Below, piece by piece: positions 26,137 to 35,407 of a DNA stretch of 64,000 nucleotides. The stretch's first letter is position 1. Each line of letters opens with the position of its first letter. Made by a program: the position numbers and the translations under genes. Under the pieces are notes generated by a model, which searched no databases, was not told the DNA's origin, and saw nothing but the letters and a program-made list of their open reading frames with translations. The stretch comes from Bog-473 sp963721585 (GTDB taxonomy: Bacteria > Actinomycetota > Acidimicrobiia > Acidimicrobiales > RAAP-2), in NCBI GenBank assembly GCA_963721585.1, contig CAVRJN010000007.1:372001-436000 (forward strand), written 5' to 3'.

Positions 26137-27811
26137 TTACTGCAGCGAGAGACGGACCGCCTGGTTGATCGCATCGTGGAGAGCGACGTTGTGTGCCCGG
26201 TCAGGCACCATGACCCGTACGACTGACGGCGTCGGCGCGGCCAGAGCCAATTCGAGTTGTGACAACGCCGTGACCTCATGCACCGCTAGTCCGAACCCGC
26301 GCGCGACCGCGGTGATGTCGCTGGTGGGTGGCGTACCGAAGAGCTGTTCGAACACGGCCGGTTCGACGGAAATCGCCTGTGGCAGGAAGGAGAAGATCCC
26401 TCCCCCACCGTTGTCGAGCACGACGAACGTGCATGGTGACTCCGGAATGTTGACCAGCCCAGAGACATCGTGGAGGAAGGTCAGATCGCCGAGGAGCGCA
26501 ATCGTCCGCGCGCCCTGTCCGCTCCCCGATCGGGCAACCCCCAAAGCGGTCGACACAACACCATCGATCCCGTTCACACCTCGGTTGCTCAGAACCCGTG
26601 GCGCCATCTGATGGGCCGCGGCATACCACTCGAGATCCCGGATCGGCATGGACGCCGCCACCACGAGAGTCGCACCCGTTTCGGCCGCATGGCGGTGGAC
26701 CATTCGGGCCACGAGCGGCTCACTGAGATCCGCTCCCAGCACGTCGGCAATGGCCGCCTGCGCCCTCGACTCGCGTTCGCGCCACGATTCGCGCCATTGC
26801 GGATCGGACGGTCGTGCGGTCGCGATGGCGGAGTCGAGCCATTCGTCGGTCCCGCACTGGTGGAACTCGGTCGCCACTCGTAGCGGGTCGGACCACTGTC
26901 GCAACGGATCAACGACGATGATCCGCGCGCCGGCACTGGCGGCGCCCGACACAAACGTTCCCAATGCTCGGGAGAGCCAGGGCGCACCGAGCATCACGAT
27001 GCAGTCGGGAGGCGCCGGCTCCGTCCGGACAATGGCGTCGGCGGCGGCGATTGTCCCCTCGAGCCGGCTTCCCGACAGTGTGTCAGCGAGAACGGGCCAG
27101 CCCAGTCGGTCGGCGAGCTTGCTCACGCGGGCGGGGTCGGCCCTCTGCGACCACGGGCCACCCGCGATCAGCAATCCCCGACCCTGTAGGGGCTCGAGCT
27201 CCAGTTCGGTCTTTGCGGGCGGAGCCATCCCACCCGAGACCGGGAGGACCACTTTCGGACCAGCGCGCGGGGAGAGGCGCGGCCGTGCCGGTGAGGGGCT
27301 CCCGGAACTCGAGATTCAGGTGCACGGGGCCGGGACCGTCGCCTCCATGGACCGCCTCCTCGAAGGCCCGAACGGCCAACGGTCTCCAGGTCTCCTCCTG
27401 GCCCTCGGCGGGCACGCCCGGCGCGTAGGCCCAGCGGGTCGCCGCGGCGAACAGCCCGTTCTGTTCGATGGATTGCGGAGCGCCGGTGTGATGCAGCTCA
27501 GGCGGGCGGTCCGCTGTGCACACGATGAGCGGCACCCGCGCGTGGTGCGCCTCGACGACAGCCGGGTGCAATTCCGCGGCGGCCGTGCCGCTCGTCACGC
27601 AGATGATGCTCGGCCTCCCCGTTGCCAGCGCCAGCCCCAGCGCGAAGAAACCGCCACTGCGCTCGTCGAGGCGGACGTGGACCCGGAGTCGATCGGCCAG
27701 GGGCAGCGCCAGGGGCGTCGAGCGCGATCCGGCACAGACGACTGCATCGGTGACCCCGAGGCGAACCCACTCGTCGACGAGGGTGGCGCTGAAGGTGGCC
27801 TGTACGCTCAT
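26137..27811 (-). pseudogene. menD: MenD (SEPHCHC synthase), interrupted by one apparent frameshift
   Basis: MenD joins 2-oxoglutarate and isochorismate with thiamine diphosphate in menaquinone synthesis. The first part (27811 to about 27285) reads VVCAGSRSTPLALPLA and VTSGTAAAELHPAVVEA; the second (about 27262 to 26137) reads LSNRGVNGIDGVVSTALG, LLGDLTFLHDVSGL and VLDNGGGGIFSFLPQ, the cofactor-binding motifs. The two lie in different frames; removing one base in the CTCCCCGCGCGCTGG stretch restores a single protein of about 557 residues, normal for MenD. Both parts are well conserved, so a sequence error is as likely as real loss. The ATG has a GGAGGGG site 8 bases upstream. Confidence 0.85.
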
Positions 27812-27816
27812 CGGGC

Positions 27817-28602
27817 GTGCCCCTCCATGTCGACGTGCGCGGGTCCGGGCCGCCGCTGGTCGTCCTCCACGGCTTCACCCAGACGGCATGCCTCTGGGGC
27901 CACTTCGGGGAGCTTCTCGCCGAGTCGCGCACGCTGGTCGCCGTGGATCTGCCGGGACACGGCGATTCGGGATCGGTACGGGCCGACCTGCCGACGACGG
28001 CAGGTCTGGTGGCTGAAGCGGTACGGGCCGAGGTGGGCGGTCAGGCATGCGCCCTGCTCGGCTATTCGCTCGGTGCGCGGGTCGGCCTGCACGTGGCACT
28101 CGGTGCCGAGTTGGACCTGCGCGGCATCGTCTTCATCGGTGTGACCGCCGGCATTGAAGATCCCGACGAACGTGGGCGCCGGCGTCGGTCCGATGACGAC
28201 ATGGCCGACGAACTGGAGGCCTCGGGCAACGTCGAGCACTTCATCGATGCCTGGCTCCGCGGGCCCCTGTTCGAACGGCTCGATGCGAATGACGAGGCGC
28301 AGCGTTCGGAGCGACTCCGGAACAGCGCGACCGGTCTGGCCTCCAGCCTGCGACTGTGCGGGACGGGTACCCAAGAGCCCATGTGGGATCTCCTTCCGAC
28401 GCTCACCAGTCCGGTTTTGGCCATGGCCGGGACGGACGACACCCGCTTTGCCGCACACGCGCTGCGGGTAACCCGACTGGTGCCGCACGGTGTCGCCTCC
28501 CTCGTGCCGGGTGGGAGCCATGCCGTGCACCTGGCCCAGCCCGAACAGGCCAGCCGGATCGTGCGTCACTGGCTGGACACGGTCGATGCGGGTCCCACCT
28601 GA
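27817..28602 (+). CDS. menH: Alpha/beta hydrolase, probable SHCHC synthase
   Basis: MenH eliminates pyruvate from SEPHCHC in menaquinone synthesis. The 261-residue alpha/beta hydrolase has the oxyanion segment VVLHGFTQTACLW, the nucleophile elbow GYSLGARVGLH, the acid in MAGTDDTRF and the catalytic His in PGGSHAVHL. Its GTG start is only 5 bases from the divergent menD start, which supports the assignment by context. Function as MenH rather than another hydrolase is inferred. Confidence 0.8.
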   Translation: MPLHVDVRGSGPPLVVLHGFTQTACLWGHFGELLAESRTLVAVDLPGHGDSGSVRADLPTTAGLVAEAVRAEVGGQACALLGYSLGARVGLHVALGAELDLRGIVFIGVTAGIEDPDERGRRRRSDDDMADELEASGNVEHFIDAWLRGPLFERLDANDEAQRSERLRNSATGLASSLRLCGTGTQEPMWDLLPTLTSPVLAMAGTDDTRFAAHALRVTRLVPHGVASLVPGGSHAVHLAQPEQASRIVRHWLDTVDAGPT

Positions 28603-28621
28603 GGGAACGAAGAGGGCAAGT

Positions 28622-29605
28622 TCAAAGGAGCAGCCCGACCGCGAGAAGCGCTCCGGCAAGGATCTGGAGACGGGCCGTCGTGCCAAGCATGGGCAGGAGG
28701 GCTCGCCCCTCCTGATCGCTCAGCGCCAGCCTGAGGGGGGCAATGGCCACCGGCAGAGCCAAGAGTGCGAGGAGCGACCACGGGCGGTAGCTGGACACGA
28801 CCCCGATGGAGAGCGCCACGCCCATGAGCGTGCAGCAGTAGAACAGGCCGGCTCGCCGCCGCCCGAGGCGCACGGCAAGCGTCTTCTTGCCGGACTCGGT
28901 GTCCGTCGCGATATCGCGCAAGTTGTTGGCCTGGAGCAGAGCTGCAGCAAGCAAGCCCACGGGCACCCCCACCCAGAAGGCGAACCACCAGTCGTACCGA
29001 TAGGCGAACAGATGTCCGGCCAACGTGATGACGAACGGAGCATGCTGCACGTAGGCCGAACCCCCCGTGGCCACGAGACCGAAGAAGATGAAGACGAAGA
29101 GCTCGCCGAAGCCGAGATACCCGTACGGCCGAGGACCTCCCGTGTAGGCCCATCCCGCAATGCCGCACACGAGGCCGAGCGGAATGAGCCACCAGGTGAC
29201 ACGGGCCGCCAAACCCAGGCCGGCCAGCGCCGCGATGCCGAAGGCGATCAGCGCGGCGACCTTGACCTCCCGCACCGTCGCCAGCTTGCCCGCCACGAGC
29301 CGGATGGGGCCGACGCGATGCTCGTCGGTCCCACGCACCCCGTCTGCATAGTCGTTCACATAGTTCGTGCCTATCTGAATGCCGAGCGCAACGATCAAGG
29401 CCAGAACGGCGTTTAACCAGGACAGCTGGCGGTCGAAACTCGTGCATGCCGTGGCGTGGCATGCGCTCGAGATCTGCGGTGTCGTGATGACGACATTCCC
29501 GCTCGAGAGGTAGCCGGCTGCAGTGCCGACGACGACCGGGACGATCGCGGCCGGAAGAGTACGCGGGCGCGCGCCCGCGACCCACAGTTTCAGCGGAGGA
29601 CTCAC
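28622..29605 (-). CDS. menA: 1,4-dihydroxy-2-naphthoate polyprenyltransferase
   Basis: MenA attaches the isoprenoid tail to DHNA in the membrane, giving demethylmenaquinone. The 327-residue UbiA-type protein has about eight or nine membrane helices and the two Asp-rich motifs: NYVNDYADGVRGTDE and NNLRDIATDTESGKKTLA. An unusual insertion with two Cys (about residues 37-60) lies between helices 1 and 2. GTG start overlapping the menB stop (GTGA). Converges on menH with a 19-base gap. Confidence 0.93.
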   Translation of the reverse strand: MSPPLKLWVAGARPRTLPAAIVPVVVGTAAGYLSSGNVVITTPQISSACHATACTSFDRQLSWLNAVLALIVALGIQIGTNYVNDYADGVRGTDEHRVGPIRLVAGKLATVREVKVAALIAFGIAALAGLGLAARVTWWLIPLGLVCGIAGWAYTGGPRPYGYLGFGELFVFIFFGLVATGGSAYVQHAPFVITLAGHLFAYRYDWWFAFWVGVPVGLLAAALLQANNLRDIATDTESGKKTLAVRLGRRRAGLFYCCTLMGVALSIGVVSSYRPWSLLALLALPVAIAPLRLALSDQEGRALLPMLGTTARLQILAGALLAVGLLL

Positions 29606-30492
29606 GGGCGACGCGGAAAGCGCGAGAAGTCCGGGGCTCTGTGCTCCACGAAGGCGTTTCGGCCCTCCTGCCCCTCCTCGGTCATGTAGAAGAGCATGGT
29701 GGCGTCACCGGCGAGCTGCTGCACGCCGGCCAGGCCGTCGTCGGCAGCATTCATACCCGCCTTGATCATGCGTAACGCGATCGGCGAGAGCGTGAGCATC
29801 TGCCGGCACCAGGCCACGGTCTCGCGCTCGAGATCGTCCAGCGGGACCACGGCGTTCACCAAACCCCAGTCGAGAGCCTGCTCCGCGCCGTACTGACGGC
29901 AGAGAAACCACACCTCCTTCGCCCGCTTGAGACCGATCGTCCGGGCCAGGATCGACGATCCGTATCCCCCGTCGAAGCTCCCCACCTTGGGCCCGGTCTG
30001 GCCGAATCGCGCATTGTCGGCCGCGATCGAAATGTCACAGACCAGGTGCAGAATGTGCCCGCCACCGATGGCGTACCCCGCAACCATGGCGATGATCGGT
30101 TTGGGGATGCGGCGCATCAGGATCTGAAGATCGAGGACGTTGAGGCGCCCGATGCCGCGCTGGGCGACCTCATCATCACCGATGTAGCCGTCGTCGCCCC
30201 GGATCTTCTGGTCCCCGCCCGAGCAGAAGGCATCGGGGCCTTCGCCGCAAAGGATGATGGCACCGACATCGGGGTCGTCCCGGGCCATGGTGAAGGCATC
30301 CGTCAACTCGAAGAGCGTTTGAGGACGGAAGGCGTTGCGCCGCTCCGGGCGGCAAATCGTCAACTTGGCGATGCCCTCGGCCACGTCATAGCGGATGTCC
30401 TGGAACGATCCTCGGGACCCCCACGCAGGAAGGGGAAGCGGGCGGAGATCGTCGAGGGGATCATGAGGGCTTCCTGTGACCACGGTCTGCAC
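29602..30492 (-). CDS. menB: 1,4-dihydroxy-2-naphthoyl-CoA synthase
   Basis: MenB closes the naphthalene ring of o-succinylbenzoyl-CoA. The 296-residue crotonase-fold protein has RPERRNAFRPQT, CSGGDQKIRG, and AGYAIGGGHILHLVCDISIA with FGQTGPKVGSFDGGYGSS, the MenB active-site regions. The start is uncertain: GTG codons at 30492 and 30483 are available. Either overlaps the divergent menE start by 20-30 bases. Coupled to menA downstream. Confidence 0.93.
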   Translation of the reverse strand: MQTVVTGSPHDPLDDLRPLPLPAWGSRGSFQDIRYDVAEGIAKLTICRPERRNAFRPQTLFELTDAFTMARDDPDVGAIILCGEGPDAFCSGGDQKIRGDDGYIGDDEVAQRGIGRLNVLDLQILMRRIPKPIIAMVAGYAIGGGHILHLVCDISIAADNARFGQTGPKVGSFDGGYGSSILARTIGLKRAKEVWFLCRQYGAEQALDWGLVNAVVPLDDLERETVAWCRQMLTLSPIALRMIKAGMNAADDGLAGVQQLAGDATMLFYMTEEGQEGRNAFVEHRAPDFSRFPRRP

Positions 30493-31709
30493 GGCGACCT
30501 ACGCTACTGGCCGGTGCCTGAGCTCGTCGCACTCGACCTTCCCGGTGGCATCGGCTTCGTCGATGCTCTGCGGGCAATTTGGGACACGGGCGATGCCGCG
30601 GCTCCTCTCGACCCCCGGCTGCCCCCCGCCGCGCGCCAGGTGCTGCTCGACACACTGCGCCCGACTCGCATTGTCGGCTCCGATGGTGAGCAGCGTGCGC
30701 TCGCCGACGGCATCGGGGTCGAGGACGGCGACGCGCTGGTCGTCGCGACGTCGGGCACGTCGGGCCCGTCTGGTCGTCCCAAGGGTGTCGTGCTGACCCA
30801 TGACGCCATCGCCGCCTCGGCGGAGGCGACCTCGGCCCGGCTCGGCGTCGATCCTGCCCGGCACGCGTGGATGGCCTGCCTGCCGCTCGCTCACATCGGG
30901 GGGCTGGCGGTCGTGACACGCTCGATCGTCACCGGCACACCCCTCGTGGTCCTGCCGGGATTCGAGGCCGAGGCCGTCGAAGACGCCGGGCGCTCGGGAC
31001 TGGTGTCGCACGTGTCATTGGTGGCGACCGCGCTCCAGCGCCTCGACCCCTCGGTCTTCACCTGCGTTCTCCTCGGCGGCAGCAGGGTTCCGGACGAGCT
31101 GCCGCCCAACGTCGTTGCGACCTACGGCATGACCGAGACGGGCTCCGGTGTCGTGTACGACGGCTGGCCATTGGAGGGCGTGGAGGTGTCGTTCCGCCTG
31201 TCGCAGGGAGCGGGAGCGGGCGCGGGCGAGCCGGCGCCGGCGCCGGCGCCGAGGGGGAAATCCTGATCCGCGCCCCGATGTTGCTCCGCTGCTACCGGGG
31301 TGGGGACGACGGGCGGGTCGTGGGGCCCGACGGGGCGAGGGACTGGTTCGCCACCGGCGACGGCGGTCGGCTCGACGCCAACGGGAAGCTCGTCGTCTCC
31401 GGCCGCATTGGGGACGTCATCACCACAGGAGCGGAGAAGGTCTGGCCCGACGCGGTCGAACGGATCCTCATGGCCCATCCCGGTGTCGCCGAGGTCGCGG
31501 TCTGGAAGCGGCCCGACCCTGAGTGGGGCGAGCGGGTCGTGGCCTGGGTCGTGCCGATCGGCGACGGTCCCTTGCTCGACGAGCTCCGCCAGATGGTCGC
31601 GGAGGGGATTGCCCCCTGGGCGGCCCCGAAGGAATTGGTCCTGGTGGATGACCTCCCCCGCTCCGCGGCGGGCAAGGTCAGGCGGCGAGAGCTCGATTTC
31701 TTCGGCTAG
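30463..31709 (+). pseudogene. menE: MenE-like o-succinylbenzoate-CoA ligase with one apparent frameshift
   Basis: An acyl-CoA ligase of ANL fold that would activate o-succinylbenzoate with ATP and CoA. The first frame has the AMP-binding motif VVATSGTSGPSGRPKGVVLT, LPLAHIGGLAV and ATYGMTETGSG. The second has GEILIRAP, DWFATGDGGRLDANGKL, VSGRIGDVITTGAEKVWP and the catalytic Lys in RSAAGKVRRREL. The switch occurs within 31200-31256, a tract of GGCGCC repeats and a G5 run; one missing base explains it. The combined length of about 415 residues is short but usual for actinobacterial MenE. Confidence 0.82.
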
Positions 31710-32638
31710 TCGCCCTCAGGGGTCGGCGAGGCAAGGTCAGGCACGGTGCCCTCGGGCAGGTGGGCGGTGAGTCCCGCGAGCTTGTCCGGGTTCCTCACCA
31801 CGCGGACGCCGACAATGGACCCGTCAATGATGTCGAGCACGATCGCCCCCACGACAGTGCAGCCGTCCTTCAACACGGCGGCCGGTTGCCCGTTGAGCAC
31901 CGTGGTGTTCGGGACGCCCTGCACCTTCTTGGCGACGTTGAGCAGGAATCTCGAGCTGCGGTACGGGCCAACCACCGGGCGCAAGGCTGCACGCACCTTG
32001 CCGCCGCCGTCGGTCCAGACGACGACGTCGTCTGCGAGCATGGACAGAAGCCCCGAGAGGTCCCCGGTGGCGCAGGCCACGAGGAACCGGTCCATCAGGG
32101 CGCGCCCCTGACGCAGGTCGGCGTCGAAGCGTTGGCGTCGCTCCTCAATCCGTTGTCGTGCCCGCGATCCGAGCTGCCGGCAGGCGGCAGGAGTCCGTCC
32201 CAACGAGCGCGCCACCTCCTCAAAGGGATATCCGAAGATGTCGTGGAGCAGGTAGGCGGCGCGCTCGAGCGGAGTCAGCTCCTCGAGCAGCACGAGGAAT
32301 GCAAGCGACAAGGAGTCCGCCTGTTCGGCGATCGCCTCCTCCTCGACCACCACCGGCTCGGGCAGCCACGGACCGGCGTACGTGAGGCGCTTGGACCGGG
32401 CCGAATCGAGTTGGTCGAGACAAAGACGGGTCACGATCGTGACGAGATAGGCGCGGACCGATTCGACCGTTTCGTCCTTGCGTCGTAGCCAGCGGATGAA
32501 GGCATCCTGGACGATGTCCTCCGCGTCGGCGGCGCTGCCCAGCATGCGGTAGGCGATGCCGAAGAGGAGGGGGCGCCACTGCTCGAAGGCCGCCGCTTCG
32601 GCTTCGAGGTCAGGCAGCGACATTTCAGGCAACGGCAT
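31706..32638 (-). CDS. ECF41-type RNA polymerase sigma factor (SigJ-like)
   Basis: A 310-residue sigma factor. Region 2 (FGIAYRMLGSAADAEDIVQD) and region 4 (LTPLERAAYLLHDIFGYPFE) are followed by a SnoaL-like C-terminal domain of about 120 residues. The three hallmarks of the ECF41 group are present: WLPEP in the linker, DGGGK and NPDKL in the extension. In that group the extension itself controls activity in place of an anti-sigma factor. The gene overlaps the AhpD/CMD-like gene by 14 bases (or starts 1 base after it, if the ATG at 32621-32623 is used), the classic ECF41 partner arrangement. Confidence 0.92.
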   Translation of the reverse strand: MPLPEMSLPDLEAEAAAFEQWRPLLFGIAYRMLGSAADAEDIVQDAFIRWLRRKDETVESVRAYLVTIVTRLCLDQLDSARSKRLTYAGPWLPEPVVVEEEAIAEQADSLSLAFLVLLEELTPLERAAYLLHDIFGYPFEEVARSLGRTPAACRQLGSRARQRIEERRQRFDADLRQGRALMDRFLVACATGDLSGLLSMLADDVVVWTDGGGKVRAALRPVVGPYRSSRFLLNVAKKVQGVPNTTVLNGQPAAVLKDGCTVVGAIVLDIIDGSIVGVRVVRNPDKLAGLTAHLPEGTVPDLASPTPEGD

Positions 32639-33206
32639 CCGTGGTCACGGCCCGCATCGGTATCTCGCAGTTGTCGGAGAAGCCCTGGCTGCGGAGACCA
32701 AGCCCCGCGTTGAAACGAGAGCGGAAGTTCTCCAGGGCCACCCAGGCGGCAAGTTCGACGAACTCTGCATCGCCGAGGTGGGCCCGGATCCGGTCGGCCA
32801 GCTGCGCGGAGACCTCCGCCGGCCTGCCGGTTGCCGCCTCGGCGTACTCGAGGACCACCCGCTCGCGCTCGTCGAAGAGATCACTCGTGCGCCAGCTGCC
32901 GACCGCACGCACCTTGGCCGGATCGATGCCCGAGTGCATCCCTTCGTAGTAGCCATAGTCGACGCACCACGAGCAGCCGATCTGCATGCCAGCGGCCTGC
33001 ACGGCGAGCCAGCGCAACGTCGGATCGAGCTTCTTCCAACCGTACTGGACCGCCGTCTCGAGGCCCCCCATGGCGACGAGGACCCCGGCGTGGTGTGCCG
33101 CAGCCGCGGTGGGCTCCACCATCTGGCCAAAACGGCGCTTGGTGTAACGAGTGGCCATGCGGGCGATCAAGCCCTTCGGGTGGTCCCGCAACGGAACGTG
33201 AGCCAT
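32625..33206 (-). CDS. Carboxymuconolactone decarboxylase/AhpD-like protein
   Basis: A 193-residue all-helical protein with the AhpD-type redox CxxC in QIGCSWCVDYGYYEG, followed by a helical FDERERVVLEYAEA segment. Members act as peroxidase-type or decarboxylase-type enzymes; this one is of the 'COE' class found beside ECF41 sigma factors. The start ATG has a strong AGGAGGAAG site. A matching ECF41 promoter lies 45-70 bases upstream, so it is likely the sigma factor's own target. Confidence 0.88.
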   Translation of the reverse strand: MAHVPLRDHPKGLIARMATRYTKRRFGQMVEPTAAAAHHAGVLVAMGGLETAVQYGWKKLDPTLRWLAVQAAGMQIGCSWCVDYGYYEGMHSGIDPAKVRAVGSWRTSDLFDERERVVLEYAEAATGRPAEVSAQLADRIRAHLGDAEFVELAAWVALENFRSRFNAGLGLRSQGFSDNCEIPMRAVTTDAVA

Positions 33207-33250
33207 GGCTCTTCCTCCTTCGCTCTGTGCATTCTCTGTCACCACCAAGA

Positions 33251-33277
33251 GACGGGACGGGAGCCCGATGTGTGACA
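33251..33277 (-). promoter_or_regulatory. ECF41-type promoter
   Basis: Minus strand TGTCACA (33271-33277), 16 bases, then CGTC (33251-33254). These are the -35 and -10 elements described for ECF41 targets. It precedes the AhpD/CMD-like gene and its sigma factor, which would form an autoregulated unit. Confidence 0.75.
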
Positions 33278-33289
33278 CGGGCCTCCGCG

Positions 33290-33585
33290 TCAGCCCACGC
33301 CGCCCGAGGGTGGCGCGGTCGTGCCGCCGTCGACGACGAACGTCTGCACCGTGACCCTCGAGGCAGCGTCCGGGGCCGCGAAGAGTGCCGAGGTGGCGAT
33401 GTCGTCGGGCAGGCCCAGCGGCCGCAGAGGGATGTGCGCCAGGTTCCGCTCCTCGCCCGCCTCCCACGCGGCCGCCAGCTTGGTCTTCACCAGACCGAAT
33501 GCCAGCGCATTGACCCGGACGTCGGGGGCCGATTCGCCCGGGAGCTGAGCTGACGCGTGATGTGGAGCACCGCGGCCTTCCTCGG
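33290..33585 (-). pseudogene. Truncated, degenerate copy of an SDR gene (C-terminal part)
   Basis: This matches the last 85-95 codons of the intact SDR at 35408: DVRVNALAFGLVKTKLAAAW, LAHIPLRPLGLPDDIATSAL and QTFVVDGGTTAPPSGGVG. The N-terminal Rossmann part and active site are missing, and the frame changes near 33545 (a KAAVLHITRQLSS piece is in another frame). It ends just upstream of the ECF41 promoter. It is a decayed duplicate. Confidence 0.8.
33298..33578. repeat. Left copy of a ~280-bp degenerate direct repeat
   Basis: Similar by eye over its whole length to 35415-35697, same orientation. Both copies encode the SDR C-terminus on the minus strand. The repeat flanks the membrane-protein gene at 33989. 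Confidence 0.75.
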
Positions 33586-33639
33586 ATTCTTCCGCCACAG
33601 TTTCACACACGATGGCGAGATTGGGACACAGCGCCACCA

Positions 33640-33952
33640 GGCTGCGACGAGAATTTCTGGGCTCGCCCCAGCGCGCAGTGGAGATGGTGAACAGTGAGAA
33701 CGCGCATCTGACTCCACAATGCTACACGCTCGCGAAAATGAGCACCGACGTTGACAATGCGAGTCCAGCGCTCACCGATACCACGAGAGAACCTCGGCTT
33801 CATGTGCCCTCCCAGTCTGAGATGGCCCGCTTCTCTTTCTCGTCATTCTGCGAATCCGCTGTTACAGATGCTTGTCACCTTGAGCATGCGCGATCTTCCA
33901 GGTCGGCTCCCACGCTGGCCCGAAGTATCCCCGAACCGGTAGGCAAGGCCTC
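33640..33952. other. Stretch without a recognised gene
   Basis: About 310 bases of lower GC between the SDR remnant and the GT-C-like gene. Small open frames exist on both strands but none has a ribosome site or recognisable sequence. It probably contains the promoter of the downstream gene. Confidence 0.4.
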
Positions 33953-33988
33953 TTGGGTCGGTCGCGAGTCCGGCGAGCGTGCTCAAAT

Positions 33989-35278
33989 GTGGCGGTGGCG
34001 GTCACTGATTCCGACATCTCCCTCGACTCGTCTTCCGGCGCAGCGCCGGACTGGGCGCTGCCAGCGGTCCTCGTCGGATGTGCATTTGGCTTTCGCATCG
34101 TCATCGGGTATGTCTTCACTCAGTACGGCGGGGACGCGCCGGGCTACACCCTGCTGGCGAAGAACCTCGTCGCGGGTCGTGGCTATTCGATCGCGACCCA
34201 TGCTCCCTACGTAGCTACGGACGTGCGTGTGCCCGCCTACTCACTGCTGCTGGCGGTCCCATTGAGTCTTGCTACCTCGCATTGGTCGGTCATCGTGCTC
34301 AACTCGCTCCTTGGAGCGATCAGCACGCTGCTGGTGTGGTACATCGCCCGCGGCCTGAAACTGACGCGAAGGTTGGCCCTTTGGTCCACGGGGATCGCAG
34401 CCTTTTGCTTCGCGACTGCGTCGTTTGCGGGCATCGCGCAATCCGAGAACCTCTCGGTACCGGCGGTTCTGGCTTTCGTCTACATCGTCTTGATCAAACC
34501 GCCCCGGAGCATGGTGACGCTCTTCGTCGTGGGCAGCCTTTTGGCCTGGGTCGTCGCCCTTACCAGAGACGAGCTGGTGATCTTCGTGGTGCTCACGGCG
34601 ATCGTCGCGGCCAGACGCCTCAGGCTCAGGTTCCTCGTCTCCGTGTTGCTGGTCGCATGCTTCCTCGTGGGACCCGGGGTATGGGTGATTCGCAACGAGG
34701 TCCAAGTCCACCGCACTGAGTTGGTCGACCCCTTGATGTCAGATTCGGTCCTTGTGGCGACGCTCAATGGGCAGAACTTCTCCACTCCGCTGTACCTGGA
34801 ATCCCAGCAACTGGCGTTCGAACCAGATACCACGCAAGGGCAGCGAGACCAGTTCCAACATCAGGTCGACGCGTATGCCAAGCACATGCTGCTGCATGAG
34901 CCATTCACGGTGATCGAGAACCAAGCTACGTACTACGTCGAAGCTCTCTTTCCACCCCCGATCTACGGCGTCACCTACATCAGTACCTCGCTCTTCCTTG
35001 CGCGCTGCCTGTGGTCCCTCGCCCTCTTGGCCGAGTACGCCTTCGCTGCAGTGGGCGTCTTCCGGTGGTGGAGAACAGGACGACGAAAGGACGTTGTCTC
35101 AGTACTGCTCTTTCCTGCGTTCATCATGGTGTTCATGGTTTTCGTCGAACCGCAGCCCAGGTTCTGGCTGCCCTCGGTGCTCTTGCTGCTTCCGCTCGGC
35201 GTCGAAGGTGCGGCCAACTTTGATTTCCGAATGCTCGCGACCAAGGTCTGGGGGCCTCCTCTACCCCCCAAGGGCTGA
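33989..35278 (+). CDS. GT-C-like polytopic membrane protein (putative glycosyltransferase)
   Basis: About 429 residues with ten or more hydrophobic segments. The first extracytoplasmic loop after helix 1 reads YGGDAPGYTLLAKNLVAGRG, an Asp-containing pattern typical of lipid-phosphate-sugar dependent (PMT/ArnT-type) GT-C enzymes. The C-terminal PQPRFWLPSVLLLLPL resembles the last helices of these. Acceptor and donor unknown. Start could also be TTG at 33953. It is wedged between two copies of an SDR tail and has lower GC than its neighbours, suggesting insertion. Confidence 0.65.
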   Translation: MAVAVTDSDISLDSSSGAAPDWALPAVLVGCAFGFRIVIGYVFTQYGGDAPGYTLLAKNLVAGRGYSIATHAPYVATDVRVPAYSLLLAVPLSLATSHWSVIVLNSLLGAISTLLVWYIARGLKLTRRLALWSTGIAAFCFATASFAGIAQSENLSVPAVLAFVYIVLIKPPRSMVTLFVVGSLLAWVVALTRDELVIFVVLTAIVAARRLRLRFLVSVLLVACFLVGPGVWVIRNEVQVHRTELVDPLMSDSVLVATLNGQNFSTPLYLESQQLAFEPDTTQGQRDQFQHQVDAYAKHMLLHEPFTVIENQATYYVEALFPPPIYGVTYISTSLFLARCLWSLALLAEYAFAAVGVFRWWRTGRRKDVVSVLLFPAFIMVFMVFVEPQPRFWLPSVLLLLPLGVEGAANFDFRMLATKVWGPPLPPKG

Positions 35279-35407
35279 GCCCCGCGAGATTCAGACATGA
35301 AACGAGGAAGCCTGCCGCCGACGCGTGACGACGCCTGCCCCATGGTGCCGATTGTGGCGGGATGGCCGGCAGTAGACCCAGCCGCTCGTCGGCGGCTCGC
35401 ACTGCCC

